From: Amycolatopsis japonica
Lineage (GTDB): Bacteria; Actinomycetota; Actinomycetes; Mycobacteriales; Pseudonocardiaceae
DNA length: 64,000 bases
NCBI RefSeq assembly: GCF_000732925.1
Contig: NZ_CP008953.1
Location: 3,472,001 to 3,536,000 of the forward strand
Direction: 5' to 3'
The notes beneath the pieces are model-generated. The model had not been told where the DNA came from and did not search any database. It was given only the letters and a program-made list of their open reading frames with translations. Position numbers and translations under genes: made by a program. Within the stretch, counting starts at the first letter, position 1; the number at the start of each line of letters is the position of its first letter. Shown here one piece after another: positions 32,156-41,210 of this stretch.

Positions 32156-34858
32156 GTGAAGGAAAAGAGTTTCTATTTCTATCGCCTGTTCGGTGAACCC
32201 GCGGCCGAGTGGCAGGGCACGGACCTGCCACTCGGCCCGCCACAGGCGCGCCGGGTGTTCGCGCTCCTGCTGATCGAGGCCGGCCGCCCGGTGCCGTCGG
32301 ACCGGATCATCGACGAGCTGTGGGGCGAAACGCCACCGGTCTCGGCGAAAGTCCAGATCCAGGGGCTCATCTCGGGCCTGCGCCGCGCCTTGCGCTCGCC
32401 ACGGGGCGACCAGCCGATCCTGACCAGGGGAGCGGCGTATCAGCTCGACGCGCGGCCGGAGGACACCGACGCCGGCCGGTTCATCTGCCTCGCCGCGCGG
32501 GGCCGCGAACTGCTGGCCCGCGACCGCCATCGTGAGGCCGCCCGGCACTTCCGGGACGCGCTCGAACTGTGGCGGGGGCCGGTACTGGCCGGGATCCCGG
32601 CCGCGGCGGAGGTCGTCGCGCGCTGGGAGGAGGAACGGCTTTCGCTGCTGGAGGACAAGGCCGAGGCCGAACTCGGGCTCGGCGAGCACGACCGGCTGGT
32701 GCCCGAACTCCGCGACCTGCTCACGGCCGCCCCGTTCCGGGAGCGGGTCTGCGGGCTGTTGATGACCGCGCTCGCGAGGGCGGGCCGCGTGGCGGAGGCA
32801 CTCGACGTCTACGCCGGATGGCGACGCAGGCTGGTCGACGAACTCGGCGTCGAGCCGTCGCCGTCGATCCGCTCCCTGCAGTGCGAGATCCTGAGCGACG
32901 GCCAAGGCATGACGGCGCGCGAATATCCCGCGTACCAGGAACCCGCCGTGCCGAGCCAGCTGCCGCCGGGTATCCCGGACTTCGTCGGCAGGGACGCGCT
33001 GATCGCGGATCTGCTCGCGGAACTGCGGCGGGACGACGGCCGCGACACCCTGCCCGTGGTCCTGTTGACCGGCGCCGGCGGGATCGGGAAGTCCTCGCTC
33101 GCGATCAGGCTCGCGCATCAGGTCGCCGACGACTATCCCGACGGCAGGCTGTTCGCGGCCCTGCGCGGGACCACGGACGAGCCCAGGACTCCGGAGGCCG
33201 TGCTCACCGGATTCCTGCGCGCGTTCGGTGTTCCGGCCGACGGGATCCCGGCGGACGTCGACGACCGCGCCTGCCTCTTCCGCAGCCTGGTCCACGATCG
33301 CCGCGTGCTGCTCGTCCTCGACGACGCCGCCGGTGAGGCCCAGCTGCGGCCGTTGCTGCCCGCCGGTGGTGGCTGCGCGGTGATCGTCACGAGCCGGTTC
33401 GTGCTGGCCGGGCTCGAACTCGGCAGGCAGGTCCCGGTCGACGTCCTGTCGTTGGCGGACGCGGAAGCCCTTCTCGCCAAGCTCACCGATACCGACGAAG
33501 ATCCCGTTGCCGCCCAACAGGTTCTCGAACACTGCGGCGGGCTCCCGCTGGCGTTGCGGATCGTCGGCAGCCGGATCGGCGACCGCACGGGCTGGCGGCT
33601 CGCCGACGTCGCGGGGGAGCTGGCGGTCGAACGGCGGCGGTTGGATTGGCTGTGCGCGGGGGATCTCGCCGTCCGCGGCAGCCTGTCCCTCGGCTATCAG
33701 CAGCTGGAGCCGGACCGGCAGCGGCTGTTCCGCAGGCTGGGTTTGCTGCCTCCGGCCGATTTCCCCGCCTGGGCGGCGGCGCTCGCCGACGACGGAGAGC
33801 CCGAAACGACGTCTCGCGCGCTGGAAGACCTGCGGCATCGGAACATGGTCCAGCCCGCCCCGCGTGCCACCGGCGCTCCTCGTTACCGGGTCCACGATCT
33901 CTTGCGCGCGTTCGCGGTCGAGGAGGTCGCCGTCGAACCGGAACAGGTCCGCGCGGAGGCGACCGAGCGAGTGCTCGGCGGCTGGCTCTGGCTCGCGGAG
34001 AAGGCCGCGGACCGGTTGTCCCGCAGCGTGTTGCGGCCGGAGCCCGGCACGGCCGTCCGGACCTCGCTCGACGAAGGACTGGTGGCCGAACCGCTTTCGT
34101 GGTTCCGGGACGAGGTTCCCGCGCTGGAGGCCGCGGTCTCGCACGCGGCGGACGCCGGGCTCGGCGAGCTCGCCTGGGAACTCGCCGTCGTGGCCGCGTC
34201 GTACTTCGACCACAGTGGACTGTACGCGGAATGGTCGCGGTGCCACCGATGCGCGCTGACCGCGGCGCGGGCGTCGGGATGCGCGCGCGGGGAAGCCGCC
34301 TTGCTGCGGGGAATCGGCCAGATCCACCTCTACCGCGACGATTTCCGGACGGCGCGCGAGGCGCTCACCGAATCTTGCCGGATCAGCGACCGGATCGGCG
34401 ACCGGGCGGGGCGGGCCAGAGCGCTGACCGGGCTGTGCGTGCTCGCGCGGGCGGCCGGGCGGCCCGAGACCTCGCGCGCGACGGGGAGGCGGGCGCTGGC
34501 CCTCTTCCGCGAGATCGGGGACGTCCTCGGGATGGCGCACGCCCACACCTCGTACGCCGTCGCGAGCACGGATCTCGGTCTGCTCGACGAGGCGGAAGCG
34601 GAACTGGACGAGGCCGGGCGGCTTTGCGCCGAGCTGAACGATCCGCATCGCACGGCGCTCGTCCTGCGCAGGCGGGGAGAACTGCACCTTCGGCGCGGCG
34701 ACCGGCGGGGCGCGATGTCGTGCCTGTGCCGCGCGCTCGAACTGCTCGACTCGCTATCCGACGAGATCTGCGCCTCGCGGGTCCGGCTGGATCTCGCGCG
34801 AATCCGTGCGAGATCCAGCGACCGGCCGCCGTCGGGGAAGGTCTTGATCAGGACCTAG
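32156..34858 (+). CDS. SARP/AfsR-type regulator: wHTH-BTAD + NB-ARC + TPR
   Basis: A 900-residue regulator. A winged helix (GPPQARRVFALLLIEAGRPV, VQIQGLISGLRRALRSP) is followed by the BTAD ending in DELGVEPSPSIRSLQCEIL near residue 245. An NB-ARC/STAND ATPase follows: DFVGRDAL, Walker A LTGAGGIGKSSLAIRL, Walker B RRVLLVLDDAA, and the GLPLALRIVGSRI motif. The last third holds TPR-like helical pairs. AfsR homologues are phosphorylated activators of antibiotic or developmental genes. GTG 32156 follows GGGGGAGA. It may act on the upstream I36 gene, but that is inference. Its stop overlaps the convergent P1-peptidase gene by 11 bp. Confidence 0.92.
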   Translation: MKEKSFYFYRLFGEPAAEWQGTDLPLGPPQARRVFALLLIEAGRPVPSDRIIDELWGETPPVSAKVQIQGLISGLRRALRSPRGDQPILTRGAAYQLDARPEDTDAGRFICLAARGRELLARDRHREAARHFRDALELWRGPVLAGIPAAAEVVARWEEERLSLLEDKAEAELGLGEHDRLVPELRDLLTAAPFRERVCGLLMTALARAGRVAEALDVYAGWRRRLVDELGVEPSPSIRSLQCEILSDGQGMTAREYPAYQEPAVPSQLPPGIPDFVGRDALIADLLAELRRDDGRDTLPVVLLTGAGGIGKSSLAIRLAHQVADDYPDGRLFAALRGTTDEPRTPEAVLTGFLRAFGVPADGIPADVDDRACLFRSLVHDRRVLLVLDDAAGEAQLRPLLPAGGGCAVIVTSRFVLAGLELGRQVPVDVLSLADAEALLAKLTDTDEDPVAAQQVLEHCGGLPLALRIVGSRIGDRTGWRLADVAGELAVERRRLDWLCAGDLAVRGSLSLGYQQLEPDRQRLFRRLGLLPPADFPAWAAALADDGEPETTSRALEDLRHRNMVQPAPRATGAPRYRVHDLLRAFAVEEVAVEPEQVRAEATERVLGGWLWLAEKAADRLSRSVLRPEPGTAVRTSLDEGLVAEPLSWFRDEVPALEAAVSHAADAGLGELAWELAVVAASYFDHSGLYAEWSRCHRCALTAARASGCARGEAALLRGIGQIHLYRDDFRTAREALTESCRISDRIGDRAGRARALTGLCVLARAAGRPETSRATGRRALALFREIGDVLGMAHAHTSYAVASTDLGLLDEAEAELDEAGRLCAELNDPHRTALVLRRRGELHLRRGDRRGAMSCLCRALELLDSLSDEICASRVRLDLARIRARSSDRPPSGKVLIRT

Positions 34859-35915
34859 ACCAGCGTCCGGTCGGCAGCGCGGGAACCCGGCGCCCGCGGT
34901 GACCGGTCATCTCCTCGTTCGCGAACAGCGCGTTGAGCACCGCTTCCTCGGTCGCCTGCACGACGGCCTCGAAGAAGGGATCGAGCCTGCCCCACGGGAC
35001 GAACCGCATGCTTTCGTACTCGGCCTCGTCCGTACGCGGGAACCGGCTGGTGAGCGCTCCCGGATTCGCCGTGCTGAACGCCAGGAAGAGGTCGCCGGAG
35101 AAGTGTGAACCCGCGGTTCCCGTGCGGGCGAGGCCGAGCGGGACCCGGCGGGCGAGCGACGTGCACTGGCCGGGCAGCAGGGGAGCGTCGGTGCCGATGA
35201 TCACGATCACCGACCCGGCACCGGACGGCGCCGCCCAAGTCTCCTCCATCGGGTTGTCGGCACCGAGTTCCGCTCCGACGTGCTCGCCCGCGACGGTGAG
35301 CTCGCGGCGTGAGCCGAAGTTGGCCTGTACCAACGCTCCCACGGTGTACTCGTCGTCCCCGTAGGACACGACACGGGAGGCCGTACCGGTGCCGCCCTTG
35401 AAGCCGTAACAGGTCATCCCGGTGCCGCCGCCGACGGAGCCCTCACCGACCGGGCCCGGCCGCGCGGCGTCGATCGCGGCGATGGCGTGTCCACTGTGGA
35501 TGGTCGGTGCGGTGCTGTCGTTCAGATAGCCGTCCCAGGTCTCGGCGACCACCGGCAGCAGCCATTCCGCGGCCACGTCGGGCCGCTCGCGGACGACCCA
35601 GTCGATCGTGCCGCGGTGGCACGCGCCGACGGCGTGCGTCGAGGTGATCAGCACCGGCAGGGTCAGCGACCCGGTCTCGGCCAGCCACGCGGTGCCGGTC
35701 ATCTCGCCGTTGCCGTTGAGGGCGTACGTCCCGGCCGCGCACGGCACGGCGAAGTCCTCGCGTCCGCGCGGCAGGACGGCGGTGACGCCGGTGCGCACCG
35801 ACTCGCCCTCGACGAGGGTCGTGAAACCGATCTCGACACCGGGGACGTCGGTGAGCGCGTTGTGCTCGCCGGTCCGGCCGGGCAGCGGGACACCCAGGTC
35901 GCGGGCGCGGGTCAT
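34848..35915 (-). CDS. P1-family (DmpA/BapA-like) aminopeptidase
   Basis: A 355-residue N-terminal-nucleophile hydrolase that self-cleaves into two chains. The cleavage/nucleophile motif is GAG-S235-VIVIIGTDAPLLPGQ. Other conserved blocks are NALTDVPGVEIGFTTL, SVGGGTGMTCYGFKGGTGTA and GALVQANFG. Family members cleave N-terminal D-amino acids, beta-amino acids or amino-acid amides. Translation is coupled to the upstream TetR gene (ATGA overlap), and a permease gene is divergent, suggesting uptake plus hydrolysis of peptide-like nutrients. Confidence 0.9.
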   Translation of the reverse strand: MTRARDLGVPLPGRTGEHNALTDVPGVEIGFTTLVEGESVRTGVTAVLPRGREDFAVPCAAGTYALNGNGEMTGTAWLAETGSLTLPVLITSTHAVGACHRGTIDWVVRERPDVAAEWLLPVVAETWDGYLNDSTAPTIHSGHAIAAIDAARPGPVGEGSVGGGTGMTCYGFKGGTGTASRVVSYGDDEYTVGALVQANFGSRRELTVAGEHVGAELGADNPMEETWAAPSGAGSVIVIIGTDAPLLPGQCTSLARRVPLGLARTGTAGSHFSGDLFLAFSTANPGALTSRFPRTDEAEYESMRFVPWGRLDPFFEAVVQATEEAVLNALFANEEMTGHRGRRVPALPTGRWSRS

Positions 35916-36523
35916 GGACGGTCCTCCAAGGGGTTCGAGGTGGCGGTGCGGGCATAGGAGAGCAACATCGCTTCGGCGGTGGCGGTTTCCATCGTCGGCA
36001 CGGCCTGGGTGAGGTGCAGGCCGTAGCCGTCTTCCAGTGCGACGAGGTTCCGCGCGATCGACACCGGCTCCGCGGTCAGGGTGAACTCGCCGGTGGCCGC
36101 GCCGGCTTCGAGGATGCCGGTGTAGATCCCGACCTGCTGCTCGTAGAGCGTGATGTGCCGGGCGGCGTACGCGGGATCGCGGCGGGCGATCGTGCCGAGT
36201 TCGTAGAGCAGCACGCAGAGTTCGTCGTCGGGACCGGTCGGCAGACCGCTGCGGATCATCGCCAGCAGCCGGTCGGACGGCTTCGTCTTCGTGCCCGCGG
36301 CCTGCTCCCTCGCCGAGCAGAACCGCGCCACCGCCTCGCGCTGCACCTCCTGGAGCAGATCGGCGAGGGTGGGGAAGTAGTACAGGACCGAACCCGGCGA
36401 CAGGCCCGCGCCCTCGGCGACGTCCCTCAGCCGCAGGTTCAGTACGCCGCGGTCGAGGACGGCCTGTCTGGCCACCTCGATCAGTTCGGCCCGTCGCTCC
36501 GGTGCCTTGCTCGGTCTCGCCAT
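35912..36523 (-). CDS. TetR-family transcriptional regulator
   Basis: A 203-residue regulator. The N-terminal HTH is ARQAVLDRGVLNLRLRDVAE and GAGLSPGSVLYYFPTLADLL, the standard TetR form. The C-terminal ligand domain has TetR_C-type helices (LCVLLYELGTIARRDPAYAA). It forms an operon with the P1 peptidase and is divergent from the amino-acid permease. TTCGAA repeats just upstream are candidate operators. A likely local repressor of peptidase and permease. Confidence 0.9.
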   Translation of the reverse strand: MARPSKAPERRAELIEVARQAVLDRGVLNLRLRDVAEGAGLSPGSVLYYFPTLADLLQEVQREAVARFCSAREQAAGTKTKPSDRLLAMIRSGLPTGPDDELCVLLYELGTIARRDPAYAARHITLYEQQVGIYTGILEAGAATGEFTLTAEPVSIARNLVALEDGYGLHLTQAVPTMETATAEAMLLSYARTATSNPLEDRP

Positions 36524-36533
36524 GCCTTCATTC

Positions 36534-36550
36534 TTCGAATCTTGTTCGAA
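36534..36550. promoter_or_regulatory. Candidate TetR operator
   Basis: TTCGAA (36534-36539), five bases, then TTCGAA (36545-36550), immediately upstream of the tetR start. A related TTCTTCGAA word recurs about 90 bp further, before the permease. Binding by the adjacent TetR protein is inferred from position only. Confidence 0.45.
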
Positions 36551-36665
36551 AAACGCAAGGGCTGCGCGCGATCAGCTCTTGACGTCACACCGTGGAGGGC
36601 CTTTGATGCGTGCTCAACAGTTCTTCGAAGGAGATTCAAGGAACCCACCTTGTAGGAGGTCGGCC

Positions 36666-38042
36666 GTGTCCACTCCCGCCCTGCGCCGCGGTCTGCGCAC
36701 CCTCGGCACGCTGCTCATCACGCTTTCCGCGATCAGTCCCGCCTCGTCGGTCTTCATCATCGCGCCGGGGGTGATCTCCGGCGCCGGGACGGGCGCCTTC
36801 TACAGCTTCGTGGCCGCCGCGGTGGTCGGTGTGTTCATGGCCTTCGTCTACGCCGAACTCGCGTCGGCCTTCCCGCTGGCGGGCGGCGAGTACGCGATCG
36901 TCACCCGCACGCTCGGGCGCCTGCCCGGCTTCGCGGTACTCGGCCTCATGATCATCACGCAGGTGCTCATCGTCGCGGTGATCGCGCTCGGCGTCGGCAC
37001 CTACCTCGGCGTGCTCCTGCCCGGTGTCCCAGGCTCGGTGATCGCCGCCGTGACCTGCGTGGTCGCGGCCGTCGTCGGGGTGTTCGACATCAAGCTCAAC
37101 GCCTGGGTCACCGGGATCTTCCTGGCGATCGAGATCCTCGCGCTGATCGTGGTCAGCGCGCTCGGGCTGCTGAACCCGGCGCGCTCGTTCACCGAACTGC
37201 TGGCCCATCCGGTCGCCTCGGACGGCGGCCCGGCCACGGTCGGCGCCATCGCGATCGCCACCTCGGTCGCGATCTTCGCCTACAACGGCTACGGCTCGGC
37301 GGTGTACTTCGGCGAGGAGACGCAGGACGCCTCGCGCGGCATCGCGCGCGCGATCCTGATGGCCCTCGGCATCACGGTGCTCGCCGAACTGATCCCGGTG
37401 ACCGCGGTCCTGCTCGGCGCGCCCGATCTGAACGCGCTGTTCACCTCGGAGAACATGCTGTCCTACTTCATCGGTTCGCGCGGCGGCGGCACTCTCGACA
37501 CCGTGATCGGCCTGGCGGTGGCGCTCGCGATCATCAACGCCGTACTGGCGATCGTGCTGATCAGTTCACGGATGCTGTTCAGCAGCGGCCGCGACCGCGC
37601 GTGGCCGTCGCCGGTCAACCGGGCGCTCGCCTCGGTGCACTCGAAGTTCGGGACGCCGTGGGTCGCCACCGTCGGCACCGGGCTGGTGGCCGCGCTGCTC
37701 TGCTTCGTCGACCCGAAACTGCTGCTGGTGGTGACCAGCACGTCGATCGTGGCCGTCTACGCGGCGCTCTGTCTCGGCGCGATCGTCGGAAGGCGCACCG
37801 GCGCCACCGCGCACGCGAAGTACCGGATGCCGTGGTTCCCGGTCGCGCCGGTGCTGGCGCTGGGCGTCCTGGTGTTCGTGGTCTACCAGAACGTGCTCGA
37901 CCCGGCGGTCGGACGGCCGAGCCTGATCGTCACCGCCTGCGTCGCCCTGCTGTCGATCGCGTACTACGTCCTGGTGCTGCGGCGGAAGGGCGGCTGGAAG
38001 CTGGCCGACGTCACCGAGGAGAAGGCGGAGGAGCCGGCCTGA
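36666..38042 (+). CDS. APC-family amino acid permease
   Basis: A 458-residue integral membrane protein with about 12 transmembrane segments. The first carries the APC signature LITLSAISPASSVFIIAPGV, and YAELASAFPLAGGEYAIVTR is the conserved loop 2 region. IAFNGYG-type helix 6 is seen as IFAYNGYGSAVYFGEETQDA. It transports an amino acid or amine at the cytoplasmic membrane; the substrate is unknown. GTG 36666 follows AGGAGG (36653-36658). It is divergent from tetR and the P1 peptidase and likely takes up their substrate or the product amino acid. Confidence 0.9.
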   Translation: MSTPALRRGLRTLGTLLITLSAISPASSVFIIAPGVISGAGTGAFYSFVAAAVVGVFMAFVYAELASAFPLAGGEYAIVTRTLGRLPGFAVLGLMIITQVLIVAVIALGVGTYLGVLLPGVPGSVIAAVTCVVAAVVGVFDIKLNAWVTGIFLAIEILALIVVSALGLLNPARSFTELLAHPVASDGGPATVGAIAIATSVAIFAYNGYGSAVYFGEETQDASRGIARAILMALGITVLAELIPVTAVLLGAPDLNALFTSENMLSYFIGSRGGGTLDTVIGLAVALAIINAVLAIVLISSRMLFSSGRDRAWPSPVNRALASVHSKFGTPWVATVGTGLVAALLCFVDPKLLLVVTSTSIVAVYAALCLGAIVGRRTGATAHAKYRMPWFPVAPVLALGVLVFVVYQNVLDPAVGRPSLIVTACVALLSIAYYVLVLRRKGGWKLADVTEEKAEEPA

Positions 38043-38609
38043 TCAGGTGTACTCGGCGATCTCCACGCCGTACGTACCCGGTTCGAGCGCCTCGAAGATG
38101 TGCGGCACGTCGCCGGGGTAGCAGATGTAGTCGCCGGGCAGCAGTTCGATCGGCTCGTCCAGCGGCCCGACCTTGGCGCGGCCCGCGCTGAGGACGATGT
38201 GCTCGACGATGCCGCTCATATGCGGATCCGAGAGCCGCGGTTTCCCGGGCTCGGCGCGAATCAGGTACACGTCGCGCCGGGCGCCGGGAGGGCAGGAGCT
38301 GAGCAGCGTGCACGCGTAATCGGCGTGTTCGGCGAACACCGTCGGGCCGCTGCCCGAGCGGATGACCTGCACGCGAGGGCGTTCCGGCTCGACCACCCGC
38401 GAGAACGGGACGTCGAGCGCGACGCACAACGCCCAGATCGTCTCGACGCTCGGATTCCCGGTGCCGGACTCCAGCTGCGAGAGCGTGGATTTCGCGATGC
38501 CCGCGCGTTTGGCGACCTCGGTGAGGGACAGCCCGGTGCGGGCACGTTCCCGGCGCAGGGACATGGCGATGACGTCCAGTGGGGCACCGTCGGACGCGGT
38601 CGGGGACAT
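38043..38609 (-). CDS. XRE-family regulator with C-terminal cupin
   Basis: A 188-residue protein from ATG complement 38607-38609 (MSPTASDG). An HTH_3 domain (LRRERARTGLSLTEVAKRAG, IAKSTLSQLESGTGNPSVET) occupies residues 10-70. The C-terminal cupin has EHIVLSAGRAKVGPLDEPIE and LLPGDYICYPGDVPHIFEAL. Such regulators often sense small ligands and control transporters nearby. The start is chosen because GGAG lies upstream and the GTTCG-N6-CGAAC operator begins 24 bp upstream; a start at 38666 would place the operator inside the gene. Divergent from azlC. Confidence 0.9.
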   Translation of the reverse strand: MSPTASDGAPLDVIAMSLRRERARTGLSLTEVAKRAGIAKSTLSQLESGTGNPSVETIWALCVALDVPFSRVVEPERPRVQVIRSGSGPTVFAEHADYACTLLSSCPPGARRDVYLIRAEPGKPRLSDPHMSGIVEHIVLSAGRAKVGPLDEPIELLPGDYICYPGDVPHIFEALEPGTYGVEIAEYT

Positions 38610-38632
38610 GCGTTCGCTCCATCGGTCGTTGC

Positions 38633-38648
38633 GTTCGCCTTGACGAAC
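38633..38648. promoter_or_regulatory. Predicted XRE operator 1
   Basis: GTTCG-CCTTGA-CGAAC, an inverted repeat with 6-bp spacer between the divergent XRE-cupin and azlC genes. An identical architecture recurs 49 bp away. Confidence 0.65.
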
Positions 38649-38677
38649 ACGGCTGCGTTCGTTCATTGTATGACGCT

Positions 38678-39391
38678 ATGCGTTCGATATGGCGAACAAC
38701 CACTCGTGTCCTGGGGCGCGATCTTCTCCGTGACATCGGGCTGGTCTGCCTCGCCGACACCATTGTCGGCATCTCCTACGGCGCCATCGCGGTGGGCTCC
38801 GGCTTCCCCATCTGGGCGCCGATGCTCCTCTCGGTGCTGGTCTTCGCCGGCGCCTCGCAGTTCATGTTCGTCGGCATCATCGCCGCGGGCGGCAGCCCGG
38901 TCGCGGCCGTCGCGGCGGGTCTGCTGGCCAATGCGCGGCATCTGCCCTTCGGCTTCGCGATCGGCGACGTCCTCGGGAAACGATGGTCGTCGAGGGTGGT
39001 CGGCAGCCACCTGATGATCGACGAATCCGTCGCGTTCGCGCTGGCCCAGCGCGACGAAGAGCGGCGCAAGGCGGCGTACTGGGTGTGCGGGATCGGGCTG
39101 TTCGTCTGCTGGAACGTCGGCGTCCTCGCCGGGGCCTACGCCGGGACGGCGATCAGCGACACCGACGCGTTCGGGCTCGACGCGGCCTTCCCGGCGGTCC
39201 TGCTCGCGCTGGTCCTGCCGTCGCTGCGCGACCGCGCCGCCCGGCTGCCGGTGCTCGTCGGCGTCGCCGTCGCGCTGGCCACGACGCCGTTCCTGCCCGC
39301 CGGGCTGCCGGTGCTGCTCGCGCTGGTCGGCGTGCTGGCCGGGGTGGCCGCCAAGGAACCCGCCGAACGCGAACCCGAGGGAGTGCACTGA
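38678..39391 (+). CDS. azlC: AzlC-family branched-chain amino acid exporter, large subunit
   Basis: A 237-residue membrane protein with about seven hydrophobic segments. Family motifs are DTIVGISYGAIAVGSGFPIW, SVLVFAGASQFMFVGIIAAG, GLLANARHLPFGFAIGDVLG and HLMIDESVAFALAQ. With AzlD it exports branched-chain amino acids or their analogues. ATG 38678 is followed after one base by a predicted operator half site. It is translationally coupled to azlD (TGATG) and divergent from the XRE-cupin regulator. Confidence 0.92.
   Translation: MRSIWRTTTRVLGRDLLRDIGLVCLADTIVGISYGAIAVGSGFPIWAPMLLSVLVFAGASQFMFVGIIAAGGSPVAAVAAGLLANARHLPFGFAIGDVLGKRWSSRVVGSHLMIDESVAFALAQRDEERRKAAYWVCGIGLFVCWNVGVLAGAYAGTAISDTDAFGLDAAFPAVLLALVLPSLRDRAARLPVLVGVAVALATTPFLPAGLPVLLALVGVLAGVAAKEPAEREPEGVH
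38682..38697. promoter_or_regulatory. Predicted XRE operator 2
   Basis: GTTCG-ATATGG-CGAAC, overlapping the first codons of azlC. Together with operator 1 it would allow a bound dimer pair to shut off azlC transcription. Confidence 0.6.
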
Positions 39392-39711
39392 TGGATCCGC
39401 TGGAACTGATCATCGCCGGCGGTGTGCTCGCCGCCGGGACCTTCGCCTTCCGGTTCGCCGGGCCGGTGCTGAAGGCACGGTTCACCGTCTCGCCCAAGGC
39501 CGAGAAGCTGATGGCGCGCTCGGCCGTCGTCCTGCTGGCCGCCCTCGTCGCGGTCGCCGCGCTCACCGAGGGACACGAGTTCGCCGGTTACGCCCGGCCC
39601 GCCGGAGTGCTGGTCGGCGGCGTGCTCGCCTGGCGCAAGGCGCCGTTCGCGCTGGTCGTCGTCGCGGCGGCCGCGACCGCGGCCCTGCTGCGGCTGGCCG
39701 GGGTCCCCTGA
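39391..39711 (+). CDS. azlD: AzlD-family branched-chain amino acid exporter, small subunit
   Basis: A 106-residue membrane protein with three to four hydrophobic segments (LELIIAGGVLAAGTFAFRFA, SAVVLLAALVAVAALTEG, VLVGGVLAWRKAPFALVVVA). Size and its position directly after azlC identify it as AzlD. The ATG overlaps the azlC stop (TGATG), so the subunits are made together. Confidence 0.9.
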   Translation: MDPLELIIAGGVLAAGTFAFRFAGPVLKARFTVSPKAEKLMARSAVVLLAALVAVAALTEGHEFAGYARPAGVLVGGVLAWRKAPFALVVVAAAATAALLRLAGVP

Positions 39712-39765
39712 CCTGGCCCTTCCCCGAGGCGCCTAAGCTAAGGGGAAGGTCTTTCGGGAGGTCGG

Positions 39766-40395
39766 GTGGCGATCGCGACGGGGGCACGGCCGGTGGTCGG
39801 CGTGCTCGCACTGCAGGGCGACGTGCGGGAGCACGCCGCGATGGTGGAACGAGCGGGTGCGCGTGCACTGCCGGTCCGTCGCGCGAGCGAACTGTCCGAA
39901 GTGGACGGTCTGGTGCTGCCGGGTGGCGAGTCGACCACCATGTCGAGGCTCCTGGAGACCTTCGAACTGCTGGAGCCACTGCGCGAGCGCATCGCGGACG
40001 GGATGCCCGCGTTCGGCTCCTGCGCCGGGATGATCCTGCTCGCCCGTCAGGCCCTCGACGGACGGCCTGACCAGCGGCAACTCGGCGGGCTCGACGTCGT
40101 CGTCCGGCGCAACGCGTTCGGGCGGCAGGTGGACTCCTTCGAAGCCGACCTCGACTTCACCGGTATCGAAGGCGGCCCGGTGCACGCTGTGTTCATCCGC
40201 GCCCCGTGGGTCGAAAAAGCGGGCGACGGGGTCGAGGTACTCGCCAGTGTCCCCGAAATGCCGGGCTCCGAGGACGCGGCCGCTAGGATCGTCGCGGTCC
40301 GGCAGGGGGCGGTACTCGCCACGTCGTTCCACCCCGAACTCACCGGGGACGAACGCGTGCACAGGCTGTTCGTCGACCTCGTGCGGCAGGCTTAA
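39766..40395 (+). CDS. pdxT: Pyridoxal 5'-phosphate synthase, glutaminase subunit
   Basis: A 209-residue class I glutamine amidotransferase. The oxyanion strand LPGGESTTM, nucleophile Cys86 in [12 protein letters not shown] and the His189-x-Glu191 pair in TSFHPELTG are all present. It supplies ammonia to PdxS. GTG 39766 follows GGGAGG. It is followed by yebC after 51 bp, the gene order of mycobacteria, while its partner pdxS lies 9.3 kb upstream. Confidence 0.96.
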   Translation: MAIATGARPVVGVLALQGDVREHAAMVERAGARALPVRRASELSEVDGLVLPGGESTTMSRLLETFELLEPLRERIADGMPAFGSCAGMILLARQALDGRPDQRQLGGLDVVVRRNAFGRQVDSFEADLDFTGIEGGPVHAVFIRAPWVEKAGDGVEVLASVPEMPGSEDAAARIVAVRQGAVLATSFHPELTGDERVHRLFVDLVRQA

Positions 40396-40446
40396 GCAAA
40401 ACCGACACTGTGCTCAGCGGCGGGCACAGGAGTAGATGGAGGAGAG

Positions 40447-41196
40447 ATGAGCGGCCACTCCAAGTGGGCCACCACGAAGCACAAGAAGGCCAACCTGGAC
40501 GCGAAGCGCGGCAAGCTCTTCGCCCGGTTGATCAAGAACATCGAGGTGGCGGCCCGGACCGGCGGTGGCGACCCGGACGGCAACCCGACGCTCTACGACG
40601 CCATCCAGAAGGCCAAGAAGAACTCGGTCCCGCAGGACAACATCGAGCGCGCCCGCAAACGCGGCGCCGGTGAAGAGGCCGGTGGCGCCGACTGGCAGAC
40701 CATCACCTACGAAGGCTACGGCCCGAACGGTGTGGCCGTCCTGATCGAATGCCTCACCGACAACAAGAACCGCGCCGCCATGGAGGTGCGCACCGCGCTC
40801 ACCCGGAACAACGGCTCGCTCGCCGACCCGGGCTCGGTCGCCTACATGTTCAACCGCAAGGGCGTCGTGATCATGCCCAAGGGTGACGCCGGCGAGGACG
40901 ACGTCCTCATGGCCGTCCTCGACGCGGGCGCCGAAGAGGTCAACGACCTCGACGAGAACTTCGAGATCGTTTCGGAGGCCACCGACCTCGTCCCGGTCCG
41001 GAAAGCCTTGCAGGAGGCCGGTTTCGAGTACGAGTCCGCGGATCTCACCTTCCTGCCGTCGGTCAGCGTCCCGCTGGACGTCGAAGGCGCGAAGAAGGTC
41101 TTCAAGCTCATCGACGCGCTCGAGGATTGCGACGACGTGCAGAACGTGTACGCGAACTTCGATGTGTCCGACGAGGTCATGGCCGAGGTCGGCTGA
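40447..41196 (+). CDS. yebC: YebC/TACO1-family protein
   Basis: A 249-residue protein of the universal YebC family, starting [20 protein letters not shown], with [20 protein letters not shown] and [20 protein letters not shown]. Family members act as transcription regulators (PmpR type) or help ribosomes through proline runs. ATG follows GGAGGAG. The last 63 bp of the gene are partly duplicated directly downstream. In mycobacteria the gene also follows pdxT. Confidence 0.96.
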   Translation: MSGHSKWATTKHKKANLDAKRGKLFARLIKNIEVAARTGGGDPDGNPTLYDAIQKAKKNSVPQDNIERARKRGAGEEAGGADWQTITYEGYGPNGVAVLIECLTDNKNRAAMEVRTALTRNNGSLADPGSVAYMFNRKGVVIMPKGDAGEDDVLMAVLDAGAEEVNDLDENFEIVSEATDLVPVRKALQEAGFEYESADLTFLPSVSVPLDVEGAKKVFKLIDALEDCDDVQNVYANFDVSDEVMAEVG

Positions 41197-41210
41197 CGGT
41201 TGCTCGCGCC

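Noticed and set aside
32138..34687. An 849-residue minus-strand frame
   Set aside because: Antisense to the SARP/NB-ARC gene; no recognised motif.
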